Assembly: GCA_947495985.1 (NCBI GenBank)
Contig: CANMBD010000004.1
Location: forward strand, 186,001 to 250,000
From: an uncultured Sphingomonadaceae bacterium
Lineage (GTDB): Bacteria > Pseudomonadota > Alphaproteobacteria > Sphingomonadales > Sphingomonadaceae
Length of the DNA: 64,000 nt
Direction of reading: 5' to 3'
Shown here: positions 16,190 to 25,881 of the stretch, in pieces
How positions within the stretch are numbered: the stretch's first letter is position 1
How the letters are laid out: every line of letters begins with the position of its first letter
Made by a program: the position numbers and the translations under genes
Notes under the pieces: model-generated
What the model saw: only the letters and a program-made list of their open reading frames with translations
Database searches by the model: none
What the model was told of the DNA's origin: nothing

Positions 16190-18334
16190 TTATGTGACCA
16201 AATCGGTGAGTGTCCCGACGGTCAAAATCTGCGGCAATATAACAGGCTCCTCGCCCGGTGCATAATAGAGATATAGCGGAACACCTGCACGTCCGTGTTT
16301 TTCCAGAAATTTGCTGATTGCCGGATCAGGGCGGGTCCAGTCACCCATCAACACCGCAACATTGGCTGCGGCAAAAGCGTCGGCGGTTTCCTGACGCTGA
16401 ACGGCTGTGGCTTCATTGGCTTTGCAGGTTATGCACCAATCGGCCGTGAAATAAGCGAAAATGGGTTGATCAGTAGCACGCAATTCTGCCAACCGCGCTT
16501 CACTAAACGGTTCGCTGGGCAAAGTGGCGGAGGAGGCTGTTGCCAACCGCTGACTGTCCATCGCTTCTTCATTGGGCAAGAACATTATGCCGCCGATAAT
16601 CGCAGCTGTTAGTGCGCCTGTGGTCACCATGCCGCGCGATAACCCTTTCATCTGACCGCCGCCAAACCACCAGAGGATCAAAGCGACGAACAACAGGAAG
16701 ATCAGCGATAGCGCTAGCCCGTCCTCGCCAATCTGCCTTCCGAGTAACCAGATCAAACCAATGGAGGTGAGGAACATTGGAATGGCCATCGCCTTGCGGA
16801 AGCTGTCCAGCCACGCGCCCGGTTTGGGCAAGCGGTTGCGGATAGCCGGGACGAAAGCGATAAGCAGGAAGGGTAAAGCCAATCCTACCCCTAGTCCGGC
16901 AAAAATGACCAGAGCTGCAATAGGGGGGAGAACGATAGTAGCACCCAGGGCCGCCGCCATGAATGGACCGGTGCACGGGGTCGCGACGAAGGCAGCGAGC
17001 GCGCCGGTCCAGAAAGAGCCGGCCGGGCCGTCTTTGGCGGCCAGCTTGTTGCCGAAATTGACATTGGGTAGTTCGAACAGTCCGGCGAGGTTAAAGCCGA
17101 TCGCGGTTACAAGAGCGAGCAGCACGAAGATAATCCGGGGGTCCTGCAGCTGAAAGGCCCAACCAACAGCAGCGCCGCTGGCACGCAAGGCCAGTAACAA
17201 AGCGCCCAATGCCGTCGCGACAACGACAACCCCGGCCGTGTAAGCCAGTGCATCGCGGCGAACAACGCCTTCATCGCCGCCCGCTTTGGCCAAGCTGATT
17301 GCTTTCAGGCTAAGTATCGGGAAAACACAAGGCATTAGGTTGAGCAGCAATCCGCCAACAATAGCCCCGCCCAAAGCTATCAACAGCAAAGACGCGTTAG
17401 ACTGGTCGCCACCACCGAGAAAATTTCCACTATCTCCGCTACTGACCAGAGGTGCGCCGGACATTTCGACATCGCCGCTGGCGGCTTTTAAGGAAAACCC
17501 GGTGCCAGGGCCGATTTTGAGAACGCCGGAGATATTTTGCAGGCCATCACCGCGGGCGCCAGTTTCGATGATCAGGCTATCACCATCGCGATTGACCTTT
17601 TGCGGTGCCGCATAATCGACAACCCCGTCTTCCTTGATAAAGAAATAGGGTGTTTCAACGTCGATATCGGCTGGAAAGGGAACCGACAGGCGGAACAGGT
17701 CATCCTTGACCATGAAAGTCGCGGCGCTGCCAAGCTGGCGTGGCAGGGCTTCACGATAGCCATTAAACGCATTGTCGAGCGATACAGCGGCATCCGGTCC
17801 GACGACTTGCAGATTGATTGAAAGCTCGTCCTGCTCGGGCACGCAGATTTCATCGGTACAGGCCAGCCATTCTGACTTGACCGAGATTGCCAGCGGTCCC
17901 GGCTTCACTCGTTCGGACACCACGAGATTGACGAGGACGGCATAGTCGCCCTTGTAAATATAGTTCATGATACCGGAAATCAGCAACGTATCCGGAACCG
18001 GATATTGCGCTTTCCCGGCTGTCACACCGTCGGGCAGGTTCCAGTCAAAGCTCATGCCAATGCCGGCATCGCCCGGGTTTTCCCAATAGCCGTGCCAGGT
18101 TGGCTTGGGGTTCATGACAAAGGCCAGGGTTACGCTTTGTCCTGCTTGCACCTGCTGCGATTCCGCGACCAGGGTGGCGGGTACGTTAAGTTCGCGCTTG
18201 TTGAGATCGACCTGAGCCTGCGCCGGGGCGATACTCAAAAAGGCAGCGAGGAAGATCGTTGCCAATAAGATGTGGAACATTGTCCGGATATTCTGAGCTG
18301 GCCGGATGGCCGGCAAAGAGCTGTTAGATGTCAT
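16190..18334 (-). CDS. DsbD/ScsB-type thiol:disulfide interchange protein
   Basis: An inner-membrane electron conduit that passes reducing power from cytoplasmic thioredoxin to periplasmic proteins. The 714-residue protein has a signal peptide (SIAPAQAQ), a large periplasmic N-terminal domain (to about residue 300), a DsbD-type membrane core whose two Cys lie in NLMPCVFPILSLK and ATPCTGPFMAAALG, and a C-terminal thioredoxin domain with FTADWCITCKANE. It runs directly into the redoxin gene. The start may be 18334 (GGTGAG upstream) or ATG 18280, which gives a shorter signal peptide. Confidence 0.92.
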   Translation of the reverse strand: MTSNSSLPAIRPAQNIRTMFHILLATIFLAAFLSIAPAQAQVDLNKRELNVPATLVAESQQVQAGQSVTLAFVMNPKPTWHGYWENPGDAGIGMSFDWNLPDGVTAGKAQYPVPDTLLISGIMNYIYKGDYAVLVNLVVSERVKPGPLAISVKSEWLACTDEICVPEQDELSINLQVVGPDAAVSLDNAFNGYREALPRQLGSAATFMVKDDLFRLSVPFPADIDVETPYFFIKEDGVVDYAAPQKVNRDGDSLIIETGARGDGLQNISGVLKIGPGTGFSLKAASGDVEMSGAPLVSSGDSGNFLGGGDQSNASLLLIALGGAIVGGLLLNLMPCVFPILSLKAISLAKAGGDEGVVRRDALAYTAGVVVVATALGALLLALRASGAAVGWAFQLQDPRIIFVLLALVTAIGFNLAGLFELPNVNFGNKLAAKDGPAGSFWTGALAAFVATPCTGPFMAAALGATIVLPPIAALVIFAGLGVGLALPFLLIAFVPAIRNRLPKPGAWLDSFRKAMAIPMFLTSIGLIWLLGRQIGEDGLALSLIFLLFVALILWWFGGGQMKGLSRGMVTTGALTAAIIGGIMFLPNEEAMDSQRLATASSATLPSEPFSEARLAELRATDQPIFAYFTADWCITCKANEATAVQRQETADAFAAANVAVLMGDWTRPDPAISKFLEKHGRAGVPLYLYYAPGEEPVILPQILTVGTLTDLVT

Positions 18335-18417
18335 AAAAACTCACCATTTTGTCTTTAACGCTGTTAGGCTATCCGGGGCTCTCTTGCCATAGCCGCTTTA
18401 TACCATGGGGATTATTC

Positions 18418-19959
18418 GTGCGCGTCATAAAATATGTTACAGGTTTCATAGCTTTTATCGCAATTTCCGCCGCGGCCAATGCCGAAGATCACAGCGAAGA
18501 ACAGGCCGGCAAGCCGAAACTGGTCATCGCCATATCGGTAGACCAGTTTTCGTCCGATCTGTTCAGCGAATATCGCAGCACTTTTACCGGCGGTCTGAAA
18601 CGGCTGGCCAGTGGCGCAGTATTCCCATCGGGATATCAGGGGCATGCCGCGACCGAGACCTGTCCCGGGCACGCGACAATCATGACCGGCGTCCATCCCG
18701 GCCGCGCCGGTATCATCGCCAATAACTGGATCGACCTCGGGATAAAGCGTGATGACAAAACCATCTATTGCGCCGAAGATGAACGGATTGAGGGCACAAG
18801 TTTTGGCAGCATTACCGCCGCGACGCAGGGCGATTATGTGGCCTCGGCATGGCATCTGCTAGTGCCGACATTGGGGGAGCGGCTGAAGACATTATCACCC
18901 GATTCCCGCAATATGGCGGTGGCGGGCAAAGATCGTTCGGCCTTGATGATGGGCGGCAACGCGCCGGACATGATATTCTGGTGGCGCGGGGAAGGATTTG
19001 AAACCAAGCAAGGCGGCCTGATGCTGCCCGCGCTTGCCAAATTCAATGCGGACCTCAAGAGTTTGCTCGCCCGGCCGCGTGCGCCCATGGCGGTGCCCGC
19101 CCATTGCGAGGCTCGCAACCGGGCAATCCCGCTGGGCACGGAAAATGCCGTGGGCACCTACCGGTTCCAGCGCCCTGAAAATGGCGCCTCGATCTTCCGC
19201 GCGTCCCCGGATTTTGATGCCGCTATATTGGCGCTGGCGGCGAAAATGGTTGAGGATGAGCGGCTCGGTACGTTTGAATTTACCGATGTTCTGAATATCG
19301 GGCTCTCCGCAACGGATTATGTCGGTCATGCCTTTGGCACCGGCGGGGTGGAGATGTGCATCAACCTGTCCGAGCTGGATAAAAATCTGGGACAGTTTTT
19401 CGATGCGCTGGACGAGATGGAGCGCGACTATCTGGTCGTTCTTACGGCCGACCATGGCGGCCATGACTTGCCGGAACGTCTGAAACAGCAGGGCGCGCCA
19501 AAGGCCCAGCGGGTTGATGCCAAGCTGAATGCAAAAGACATTGGCGCGCAGGTTAGACGGGCGCTGTCCCTGACCGGTGAAGAACCGGTGCTTTATGCCG
19601 ACAGCCCGTTCGGTGACTATTATGTCAGTCTGGCGCTGGATGCCGATACCAGGGCCAGGGTGAAGGGCGAGGCGATCAAACAGATTCGTAATCACCCCCA
19701 GGTTCATGCCGTGTTTGACGGGGCGGATCTCGCCGCCATGCCGATGCCGCAGGGACCGGTTCAGGAATGGACTATGGAGGAAAGAGCGCGCGCCTCTTTT
19801 CATCCGGACCGGTCCGGTGATTTCATTGTACTGTTGAAAAAAGCGGTGACTCCGATTGCCACAGCTATGCGCGGCTATGTCGCGACCCATGGTAGCCCGT
19901 GGGAATATGACCGGGCGTGTACCGATCCTGTTCTGGCGCGAGGGCATGAGCCATTTTGA
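18418..19959 (+). CDS. PafA-like alkaline phosphatase, cut short by a frameshift
   Basis: An exported enzyme of the alkaline phosphatase/nucleotide pyrophosphatase superfamily. The GTG start at 18418 (GGGGA six bases upstream) gives a signal peptide ending SAAANAED. The nucleophile region CPGHATIMTGVHPGRAGIIANNWID resembles PafA-type phosphatases; metal motifs continue in DYVGHAFG and TADHGGHD. The frame as read ends after 513 codons in an off-frame tail (RACTDPVLARGHEPF). The natural C-terminus continues in the next frame from 19914 to 20092. Removing one G from the GGG at 19913-19915 restores one 557-codon gene. Either a sequencing error or a recent inactivating mutation. Confidence 0.85.
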   Translation: MRVIKYVTGFIAFIAISAAANAEDHSEEQAGKPKLVIAISVDQFSSDLFSEYRSTFTGGLKRLASGAVFPSGYQGHAATETCPGHATIMTGVHPGRAGIIANNWIDLGIKRDDKTIYCAEDERIEGTSFGSITAATQGDYVASAWHLLVPTLGERLKTLSPDSRNMAVAGKDRSALMMGGNAPDMIFWWRGEGFETKQGGLMLPALAKFNADLKSLLARPRAPMAVPAHCEARNRAIPLGTENAVGTYRFQRPENGASIFRASPDFDAAILALAAKMVEDERLGTFEFTDVLNIGLSATDYVGHAFGTGGVEMCINLSELDKNLGQFFDALDEMERDYLVVLTADHGGHDLPERLKQQGAPKAQRVDAKLNAKDIGAQVRRALSLTGEEPVLYADSPFGDYYVSLALDADTRARVKGEAIKQIRNHPQVHAVFDGADLAAMPMPQGPVQEWTMEERARASFHPDRSGDFIVLLKKAVTPIATAMRGYVATHGSPWEYDRACTDPVLARGHEPF

Positions 19960-20092
19960 ACAGCCATTGGCGGTACGGACGGTCGACATCGCGCCGACCC
20001 TGGCTTCGATCATCGATCTGGAAGTCCCCGAAGGCGAGTTTGACGGCCGCTGTCTGGATATTGACGGCGGTGTGGATGATAGCTGTCAGTAG
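19914..20092 (+). pseudogene. C-terminal part of the PafA-like phosphatase in the shifted frame
   Basis: This stretch encodes RVPILFWREGMSHFEQPLAV followed by VDIAPTLASIIDLEVPEG and DGRCLDIDGG. That is the classic end of alkaline phosphatase-superfamily enzymes, with the metal-contacting domain closing on a VDIAPTLA motif. It has no start of its own. It belongs to the gene starting at 18418 and is separated by one extra G at 19913-19915. Confidence 0.85.
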
Positions 20093-20119
20093 TTTTTACA
20101 GAGCACAATAGCGTATAAG

Positions 20120-21064
20120 TTAACGCCGTTCGTAACGGGTCAGGCCCCGGCCCAGCCTGTTATTCGCGATACGCATCTGGTCACCGCTCCAGTCGGCAAC
20201 AAACCAGGTATTGCGCTCGACGCCTTTGGCGAGAGAAGCGCTGTTTGAATGGATGTTGAGACCGGCGGCACTGTGCTTTTGACCCTCGGCAGCCACGGCG
20301 ATAAAGGCGCTCCAGTTTTCCTTGTTCTGGCCTTGCACGAACACGTTACCGCTGATCACGCCAGATGCACCGGCGGGCAGGTCGATCATGTAATTTGTGG
20401 TGCGCCCCTGCGTATCGTCAAAACTGCTATTGGTCACGGTGATGCGCGGTGCGCGGCTTTTGACATAATGCCCGCCGCTGCCTTTTTCGAAACGGCTGTT
20501 GGTCACACTGAGTGAGCCGTAATCGCCAATATAGATGCTGTGCGCACAGGAAAGCCCGCGGTCACAGCGGCCCAGCCGCTGGAAAGTGGAACGGTCAATG
20601 ACAATGCTGCCACTGGCATCATCCGCGGTCAGCAAGCCCTGCTCGGCGTTGCGAAACAGCGCATTGGTGATGGTCAGATTGCCGCGTTCCAGCCGGATGC
20701 CTGCGCCATTGCCATCGGGCACGCGCTGGTTCTGGAAGATGATGCCGTCCACTACAGCCGCGCGCCCGCGCAGCACCAGTGATGCCTTGCCTTCGCAAAT
20801 CCCGCCATCAAATATGGCTTGTCCGGCAATCTCGGCGCGATAGGTGATCTGTCCTTCGGTCTGGACCGCGCAATCGCCATAGGCACCCGGTGCGATGACA
20901 ATCGTGCCGCGGCGCGCGCCAATGGCTTCGACCGCCTCTGACAGGCTGTAAAAGCCCTGTCCGTTTTCCGCGACCGTAAACGGTGCACTATCCTGAGCGT
21001 GCGCTGCTGCGCTGTTGGCGACAGCCAAAAGGCCAGCAATAAGGGTTGGGACCGAAAATCTCAC
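20120..21064 (-). CDS. exported right-handed beta-helix repeat protein
   Basis: A 314-residue protein with a signal peptide (VANSAAAHAQD near residue 22) and a pectate lyase-like parallel beta-helix of about ten coils (for instance AAVVDGIIFQNQ, LTITNALFRNAEQG, SIVIDRSTFQRLG, SLSVTNSRFEKG, RITVTNSSFDDT). Such proteins bind or cleave polysaccharides; no catalytic site can be assigned here. Paired Cys in RCDRGLSCAHS may form a disulfide. The GTG start at 21064 has AGGAG eight bases upstream. It converges with the phosphatase gene. Confidence 0.85.
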   Translation of the reverse strand: MRFSVPTLIAGLLAVANSAAAHAQDSAPFTVAENGQGFYSLSEAVEAIGARRGTIVIAPGAYGDCAVQTEGQITYRAEIAGQAIFDGGICEGKASLVLRGRAAVVDGIIFQNQRVPDGNGAGIRLERGNLTITNALFRNAEQGLLTADDASGSIVIDRSTFQRLGRCDRGLSCAHSIYIGDYGSLSVTNSRFEKGSGGHYVKSRAPRITVTNSSFDDTQGRTTNYMIDLPAGASGVISGNVFVQGQNKENWSAFIAVAAEGQKHSAAGLNIHSNSASLAKGVERNTWFVADWSGDQMRIANNRLGRGLTRYERR

Positions 21065-21211
21065 GTACGAAGCTCCTGAAAAACGCGGGTTATTTCAGTT
21101 TTTCCATAAAGCGGAGCGCGTTTCAAAACAATATCCGGGATCATGCTGTCCCAGAGTGCGTCATCACAGCGGCAATAAGTTAACGGCCCAAACCTGGCCT
21201 CAACCCGGTCG

Positions 21212-23842
21212 TTATTCGTTCAGATTGGGGCGTAACCACTGCCGTGCCCGGTCCAGCGAGACACCGCGTCGATCAGCATAATCCTCAACCTGATCTTCAC
21301 TTATCCGCGCCACGCCGAAATAATCGGCTTGCGGGTGGGCGAAATAGAAACCGGATACGGCAGCCGTTGGCGTCATCGCAAAACTGCTGGTGAGTTCCAG
21401 ACCGGTATGTGCGGTCGCATCCAGCATATCGAACAATATGGGTTTTAAGCTGTGGTCTGGACAGGCAGGATAGCCCGGGGCGGGGCGGATGCCCTGATAT
21501 TGTTCCTTGATCAGAGATTTATTGTCCAGATCCTCGTCAGCTGCATAGCCCCAAAGGTCCTTGCGCACATGTTCGTGCATCCGCTCGGCAAAGGCCTCGG
21601 CCAGCCGATCGGCCAGTGCTTTCAACAGGATACTGTTATAGTCATCCTTGTCGGCTTCAAACCGGGCGACATGTTCATCAATGCCGTGACCGGCGGTAAC
21701 GGCAAAACCGCCCATCCAGTCATCGGACGTATCAATAAAATCGGCGAGGCAATTATTCGATTTACCCGACCGTTTGCTCACCTGCTGGCGAAGCATGGGG
21801 AGGGCGATTTCGTCGTTTTCTGGCGATACCATGATATCGTCGCCGTCTCGCCGCGCCCGCCACAAGCCAGCAACGCCTTTGGCGGTCAGCCATTTTTCCT
21901 CGATAATTTTGTCGAGCATCGCCTGCGCGTCTTTGAACAGATCGCTCGCGCTTTCTCCAACCACTTCGTCTGTCAGGATCGCGGGATAGGTGCCGGCCAA
22001 TTCCCACGCCCGGAAAAACGGGGTCCAGTCGATATAGCCACGAAGCTCTGCGAGGTCCCAGTCTTCATAGATATGCAGTCCGGGTTTTTGGGGTGCAGGT
22101 GCCTTTTTACTCATGTCGATATCCGCACCATTGGCGCGGGCTTGATCCAGCGTTGCGAGCTTCTTGGCTGTTTTGCCTGCTCGCGCTTGACGAACCTGCT
22201 CGTAATCTTCGCGGGTGCTGGCGATAAAGCCTTCCGCCTGCGTGTCGCTGACCAGTTGCGAGGCAACGCCGACGGCGCGGCTCGCATCGAGCACATAGAC
22301 GGTCGGACCGGAATAGGCCGGTTCAATGCGCAAGGCGGTGTGGGTTTTGGATGTCGTCGCCCCGCCGATAAGCAGCGGCATCGTCATTTTGGCGCGTTCC
22401 ATTTCTTCTGAAACGGTGACCATTTCGTCGAGCGACGGGGTGATCAGACCGGAAAGGCCAATCATGTCCGCGTCATTTTCATTGGCCGCTTTCAATATAT
22501 CCGTCCACGGGACCATCACGCCCAGATCAATGACTTCAAAGCCATTGCATTGCAGCACGACGCCAACGATATTCTTGCCGATATCATGCACGTCGCCTTT
22601 GACGGTCGCCATGATGATCTTGCCCTTGCCCTTGGCGCCTTCTTCTTTTTCAGCCTCGATATAGGGGAAGAGATGGGCGACGGCCTTTTTCATTACGCGT
22701 GCGGACTTGACCACTTGCGGCAGGAACATTTTTCCGGATCCGAACAGGTCCCCGACGACGTTCATGCCGTCCATTAAAGGACCTTCGATGACTTCGATTG
22801 GCCGCCCACCAGCATCCTTGACGGACACCCGCATTTCTTCGGTATCTTCGATAATATGGGCATCAATGCCTTTGACCAGCGCATGTTCGAGCCGTTTGAC
22901 GACATCATAACCACGCCATTCGGCAGCGGCTTTCTCCGCCGCCTTGTCGGTACCGCGAAATTTTTCGGCCAGCGTGATCAGCCGGTCGGTTGCATCGCCG
23001 CCCTCTTTGGGTTCGCGGTCAAGAATGACATCCTCGCAATGTTCACGCAGCACGGGATCGATATCGTCATAAATATCCAGCTGTCCGGCATTGACGATGG
23101 CCATGTCGAGCCCGGCAGGGATGGCGTGATAGAGAAAGACGCTGTGCATCGCCCGGCGCACCGGTTCGTTGCCGCGAAAGCTGAAAGACAGGTTGGATAG
23201 GCCGCCCGAAAAATGGACATGCGGGCAGCGCGCCTTGATTTCCGCCACGGCTTCGATGAAATCCAGCCCGTAGCGGCGATGCTCGTCTATCCCGGTCGCC
23301 ACGGCGAATACATTGGGGTCGAAAATTATGTCCTCGGGCGGAAAACCGATGCCGGCAAGCAATTTATAGGCACGCTCGCAAATCTCGACCTTGCGTTCCT
23401 TGGTATCGGCCTGACCGGTTTCATCAAATGCCATGACAACTACGGCTGCGCCATAAGCTATACATTTTCGGGCATATTTCAGAAATTCCTCTTCGCCTTC
23501 CTTCATCGAGATGGAATTGACGATCGGTTTGCCCGAAACACATTTCAAGCCGGCCTCGATCACCGACCATTTGGAGCTGTCGATCATCACCGGCACGCGG
23601 GCAATATCGGGTTCGGCAGAGATGAGCTTGAGGAAGGTCGTCATCGCATGTTCCGCGTCGAGCAGGCCTTCGTCCATATTCACGTCGATAATTTGCGCGC
23701 CATTTTCGACCTGTTGCCGTGCGACTTCCACGGCGGCTTCATAGTCGTCGTTAAGGATGAGCTTTTTGAACCGCGCGGAACCGGTGACATTGGTACGCTC
23801 GCCAATATTGACGAATTGCGCGGAAGAGGGAGGTGTGGTCAT
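21212..23842 (-). CDS. metH: methionine synthase, folate/cobalamin/activation part
   Basis: The larger half of a two-gene B12-dependent methionine synthase, 876 residues. Domains in order: pterin-binding barrel (starting [16 protein letters not shown]), cobalamin cap and Rossmann domain with the DxHxxG motif [19 protein letters not shown], and the SAM-binding reactivation domain ([18 protein letters not shown] near the C-terminus). It moves a methyl group from methyltetrahydrofolate to cobalamin for transfer to homocysteine. It starts 36 bases after the gene for the homocysteine domain. Splitting the E. coli-type single chain into two is known in several alphaproteobacteria. Confidence 0.96.
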   Translation of the reverse strand: MTTPPSSAQFVNIGERTNVTGSARFKKLILNDDYEAAVEVARQQVENGAQIIDVNMDEGLLDAEHAMTTFLKLISAEPDIARVPVMIDSSKWSVIEAGLKCVSGKPIVNSISMKEGEEEFLKYARKCIAYGAAVVVMAFDETGQADTKERKVEICERAYKLLAGIGFPPEDIIFDPNVFAVATGIDEHRRYGLDFIEAVAEIKARCPHVHFSGGLSNLSFSFRGNEPVRRAMHSVFLYHAIPAGLDMAIVNAGQLDIYDDIDPVLREHCEDVILDREPKEGGDATDRLITLAEKFRGTDKAAEKAAAEWRGYDVVKRLEHALVKGIDAHIIEDTEEMRVSVKDAGGRPIEVIEGPLMDGMNVVGDLFGSGKMFLPQVVKSARVMKKAVAHLFPYIEAEKEEGAKGKGKIIMATVKGDVHDIGKNIVGVVLQCNGFEVIDLGVMVPWTDILKAANENDADMIGLSGLITPSLDEMVTVSEEMERAKMTMPLLIGGATTSKTHTALRIEPAYSGPTVYVLDASRAVGVASQLVSDTQAEGFIASTREDYEQVRQARAGKTAKKLATLDQARANGADIDMSKKAPAPQKPGLHIYEDWDLAELRGYIDWTPFFRAWELAGTYPAILTDEVVGESASDLFKDAQAMLDKIIEEKWLTAKGVAGLWRARRDGDDIMVSPENDEIALPMLRQQVSKRSGKSNNCLADFIDTSDDWMGGFAVTAGHGIDEHVARFEADKDDYNSILLKALADRLAEAFAERMHEHVRKDLWGYAADEDLDNKSLIKEQYQGIRPAPGYPACPDHSLKPILFDMLDATAHTGLELTSSFAMTPTAAVSGFYFAHPQADYFGVARISEDQVEDYADRRGVSLDRARQWLRPNLNE

Positions 23843-23878
23843 TTACAGGTTTTCTTTTGCATTGCGCTGATCAACGGA

Positions 23879-24928
23879 TCAGGCAGCCATCATGAAAGGT
23901 TCAAGGCCGGACAAGCGGGTTTGGACCGGCGGGGAAGCCGCAGCGCGTGGTTTGGCGCTCTCAACGGCTTCGGCAATCGCGCCAATATGTTCCGGCGTCG
24001 TGCCGCAACAGCCGCCAACAATATTGACCAGGCCGTCGTCCAGCCACTCGCTTATCAGCGCCGCGGTTTCATCCGGCATTTCATCATATTCGCCGAGTTC
24101 ATTAGGTAGGCCAGCATTGGGATAGGCCATTATCAGCGTATCGGCTTCCTTGGCCAACATCGCGAGATGCGGGCGCAGCTGGTCGGCGCCAAAGGAACAG
24201 TTGAGGCCGATGGTCAGCGGTTTCAGATGGCGCACCGCATGCCAGAAAGCCTCGACCGTGTGGCCGGACAGATTGCGGCCGGAGAGATCCGTGAGCGTCA
24301 TGGAGATCATCAGCGGCACGTCGCGATCACAAGCCTCGGCGGCCTCCTGTGCTGCCATACCTGCGCATTTCGCGTTGAGCGTATCGAAGATCGTCTCGAT
24401 CAACAGAAAATCAACGCCGCCTTCTATGAGGGCATCGCATTGCTCGCGGTACACGCCTTTCAGATAATCAAAATCAATCTCGCGAAAACCAGGGTCGTTG
24501 ACATCGGGCGAAAGCGACAGCGTCTTGTTGGTCGGGCCGATGGAGCCGGCCACAAAGCGCTTTTTGCCATCTTTGGCCTCGGCCTTGTCACAGGCCCGCC
24601 GCGCGATTTCGGCGGATTTGATGTTGATATCCTTGACCAGATGTTCGCAGCCATAATCGGCCTGACTGATCTCGGTCGAGCTGAACGTATTGGTTTCGAC
24701 AATATCTGCGCCCGCCTCCAGATAGGCGGTGTGAATGCCTTCAATAATATCCGGCCGGGTCAGGCTGAGCAGATCATTATTGCCTTTCTGGTCATCGGTG
24801 AGCTCCAGCGTACCGCGATAATCGCGCTCGCCGAGCCCGTGATTCTGGATAGCCGTGCCATAGCCGCCGTCAAAAACGATTATGCGTTCTGCCGCGAGAG
24901 CGCGGAGTTGATCACCGGGATTTGTCAT
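23879..24928 (-). CDS. metH: methionine synthase, homocysteine-binding part
   Basis: A 349-residue homocysteine S-methyltransferase domain, the smaller half of a split MetH. Visible are [16 protein letters not shown] at the N-terminus and the zinc ligands: Cys in [12 protein letters not shown] and the Cys pair in [19 protein letters not shown] 24928 overlaps the metF stop (ATGA) and has AGGAG eight bases upstream, so I reject a longer frame reaching 25057. The fragment is complete: it ends after the second zinc motif and a 40-residue tail, as in other split enzymes. Confidence 0.95.
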   Translation of the reverse strand: MTNPGDQLRALAAERIIVFDGGYGTAIQNHGLGERDYRGTLELTDDQKGNNDLLSLTRPDIIEGIHTAYLEAGADIVETNTFSSTEISQADYGCEHLVKDINIKSAEIARRACDKAEAKDGKKRFVAGSIGPTNKTLSLSPDVNDPGFREIDFDYLKGVYREQCDALIEGGVDFLLIETIFDTLNAKCAGMAAQEAAEACDRDVPLMISMTLTDLSGRNLSGHTVEAFWHAVRHLKPLTIGLNCSFGADQLRPHLAMLAKEADTLIMAYPNAGLPNELGEYDEMPDETAALISEWLDDGLVNIVGGCCGTTPEHIGAIAEAVESAKPRAAASPPVQTRLSGLEPFMMAA

Positions 24929-25881
24929 GCCGCTTTCTCCTGCGCCGCGCCGGATGGGCGTTTGCCGAGCAGGTGACAGATTGCATAGCTCAGCTCTGCG
25001 CGGTTGAGCGTATAGAAATGAAACTGCCGGACGCCGCCGGCATAAAGTTTGCGGCACAGTTCCGCCGCAACGGTGGCCGCGATTAATTGGCGTGCGGAAG
25101 GGTGGTCATCCAGGCCTTCAAATAAATCATTCATCCACACCGGGATCTCGGCACCGCACATACCCGCAAACTTCCGCGTCTGCGCCACGTTCGATACCGG
25201 TAATATTCCGGGTACCAATTCGGCATCAATCCCTGCCGCTCCCGCTGCATCTCTAAACCGGAAAAACGCCTCTGCGGTAAAGAAAAACTGTGTAATTGCG
25301 CGGCTTGCACCGGCATCCAGCTTGCGCTTGAGATTGTCGAGATCGCTCTGCGGGCAATTGGCCTCCGGATGCGTTTCCGGATAGGCCGCCACCGAAATCT
25401 CAAACGGTGCAATGTCCTTAAGCCCTGCAACCAATTCCGCGGCACTATTATATCCTTCAGGATGCGGTTCGAAGGCCTGGCCTTCGGCTGGCGGGTCTCC
25501 GCGCAGGGCAACTATATGGCGTACACCGGCTTCCCAATAAGACTGCGCGACTTCGGCAATTTCCGCCTTACTGGCCCCGACACAGGTCAGATGTGCCGCC
25601 GCCGGAATGCGGGTTTCTTTGGCAATCCGTGCCACTGTAGCATGGGTTCGTTCGCGTGTTGATCCGCCAGCCCCATAGGTTACTGATACAAACCGGGGAT
25701 TGAGTGGTTCCAAAGTCACAACACTGTCCCACAATGTCTGTTCCATTTTTTCCGATTTCGGTGGAAAAAACTCAAAGGAAACATCCGCATCACCGCTCAA
25801 TCCGGCAAACAATGGAGCGTCCAGTGCCCGTTTTGCTTCCTCCAGTTCGTTCAAGCCCAAAGGTCTGGTATGTTCCGTCAT
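24925..25881 (-). CDS. metF: methylenetetrahydrofolate reductase
   Basis: FAD-dependent enzyme that makes 5-methyltetrahydrofolate, the methyl donor for MetH. The 318-residue TIM barrel has VSFEFFPPKSEKMEQTLWDS at the N-terminus, VSVTYGAGGSTRERT and ALRGDPPAEGQAFEPHPEG, all family signatures. ATG 25881 overlaps the stop of the arsR-methyltransferase gene, and its own stop overlaps metH (both ATGA), so the three are tightly coupled. The extra 30 codons upstream in the same frame lie inside the previous gene and are not used. Confidence 0.96.
   Translation of the reverse strand: MTEHTRPLGLNELEEAKRALDAPLFAGLSGDADVSFEFFPPKSEKMEQTLWDSVVTLEPLNPRFVSVTYGAGGSTRERTHATVARIAKETRIPAAAHLTCVGASKAEIAEVAQSYWEAGVRHIVALRGDPPAEGQAFEPHPEGYNSAAELVAGLKDIAPFEISVAAYPETHPEANCPQSDLDNLKRKLDAGASRAITQFFFTAEAFFRFRDAAGAAGIDAELVPGILPVSNVAQTRKFAGMCGAEIPVWMNDLFEGLDDHPSARQLIAATVAAELCRKLYAGGVRQFHFYTLNRAELSYAICHLLGKRPSGAAQEKAA

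Noticed and set aside
18895..20013. A 372-codon open frame on the minus strand
   Set aside because: It is antisense to the phosphatase gene, whose motifs are convincing on the plus strand.
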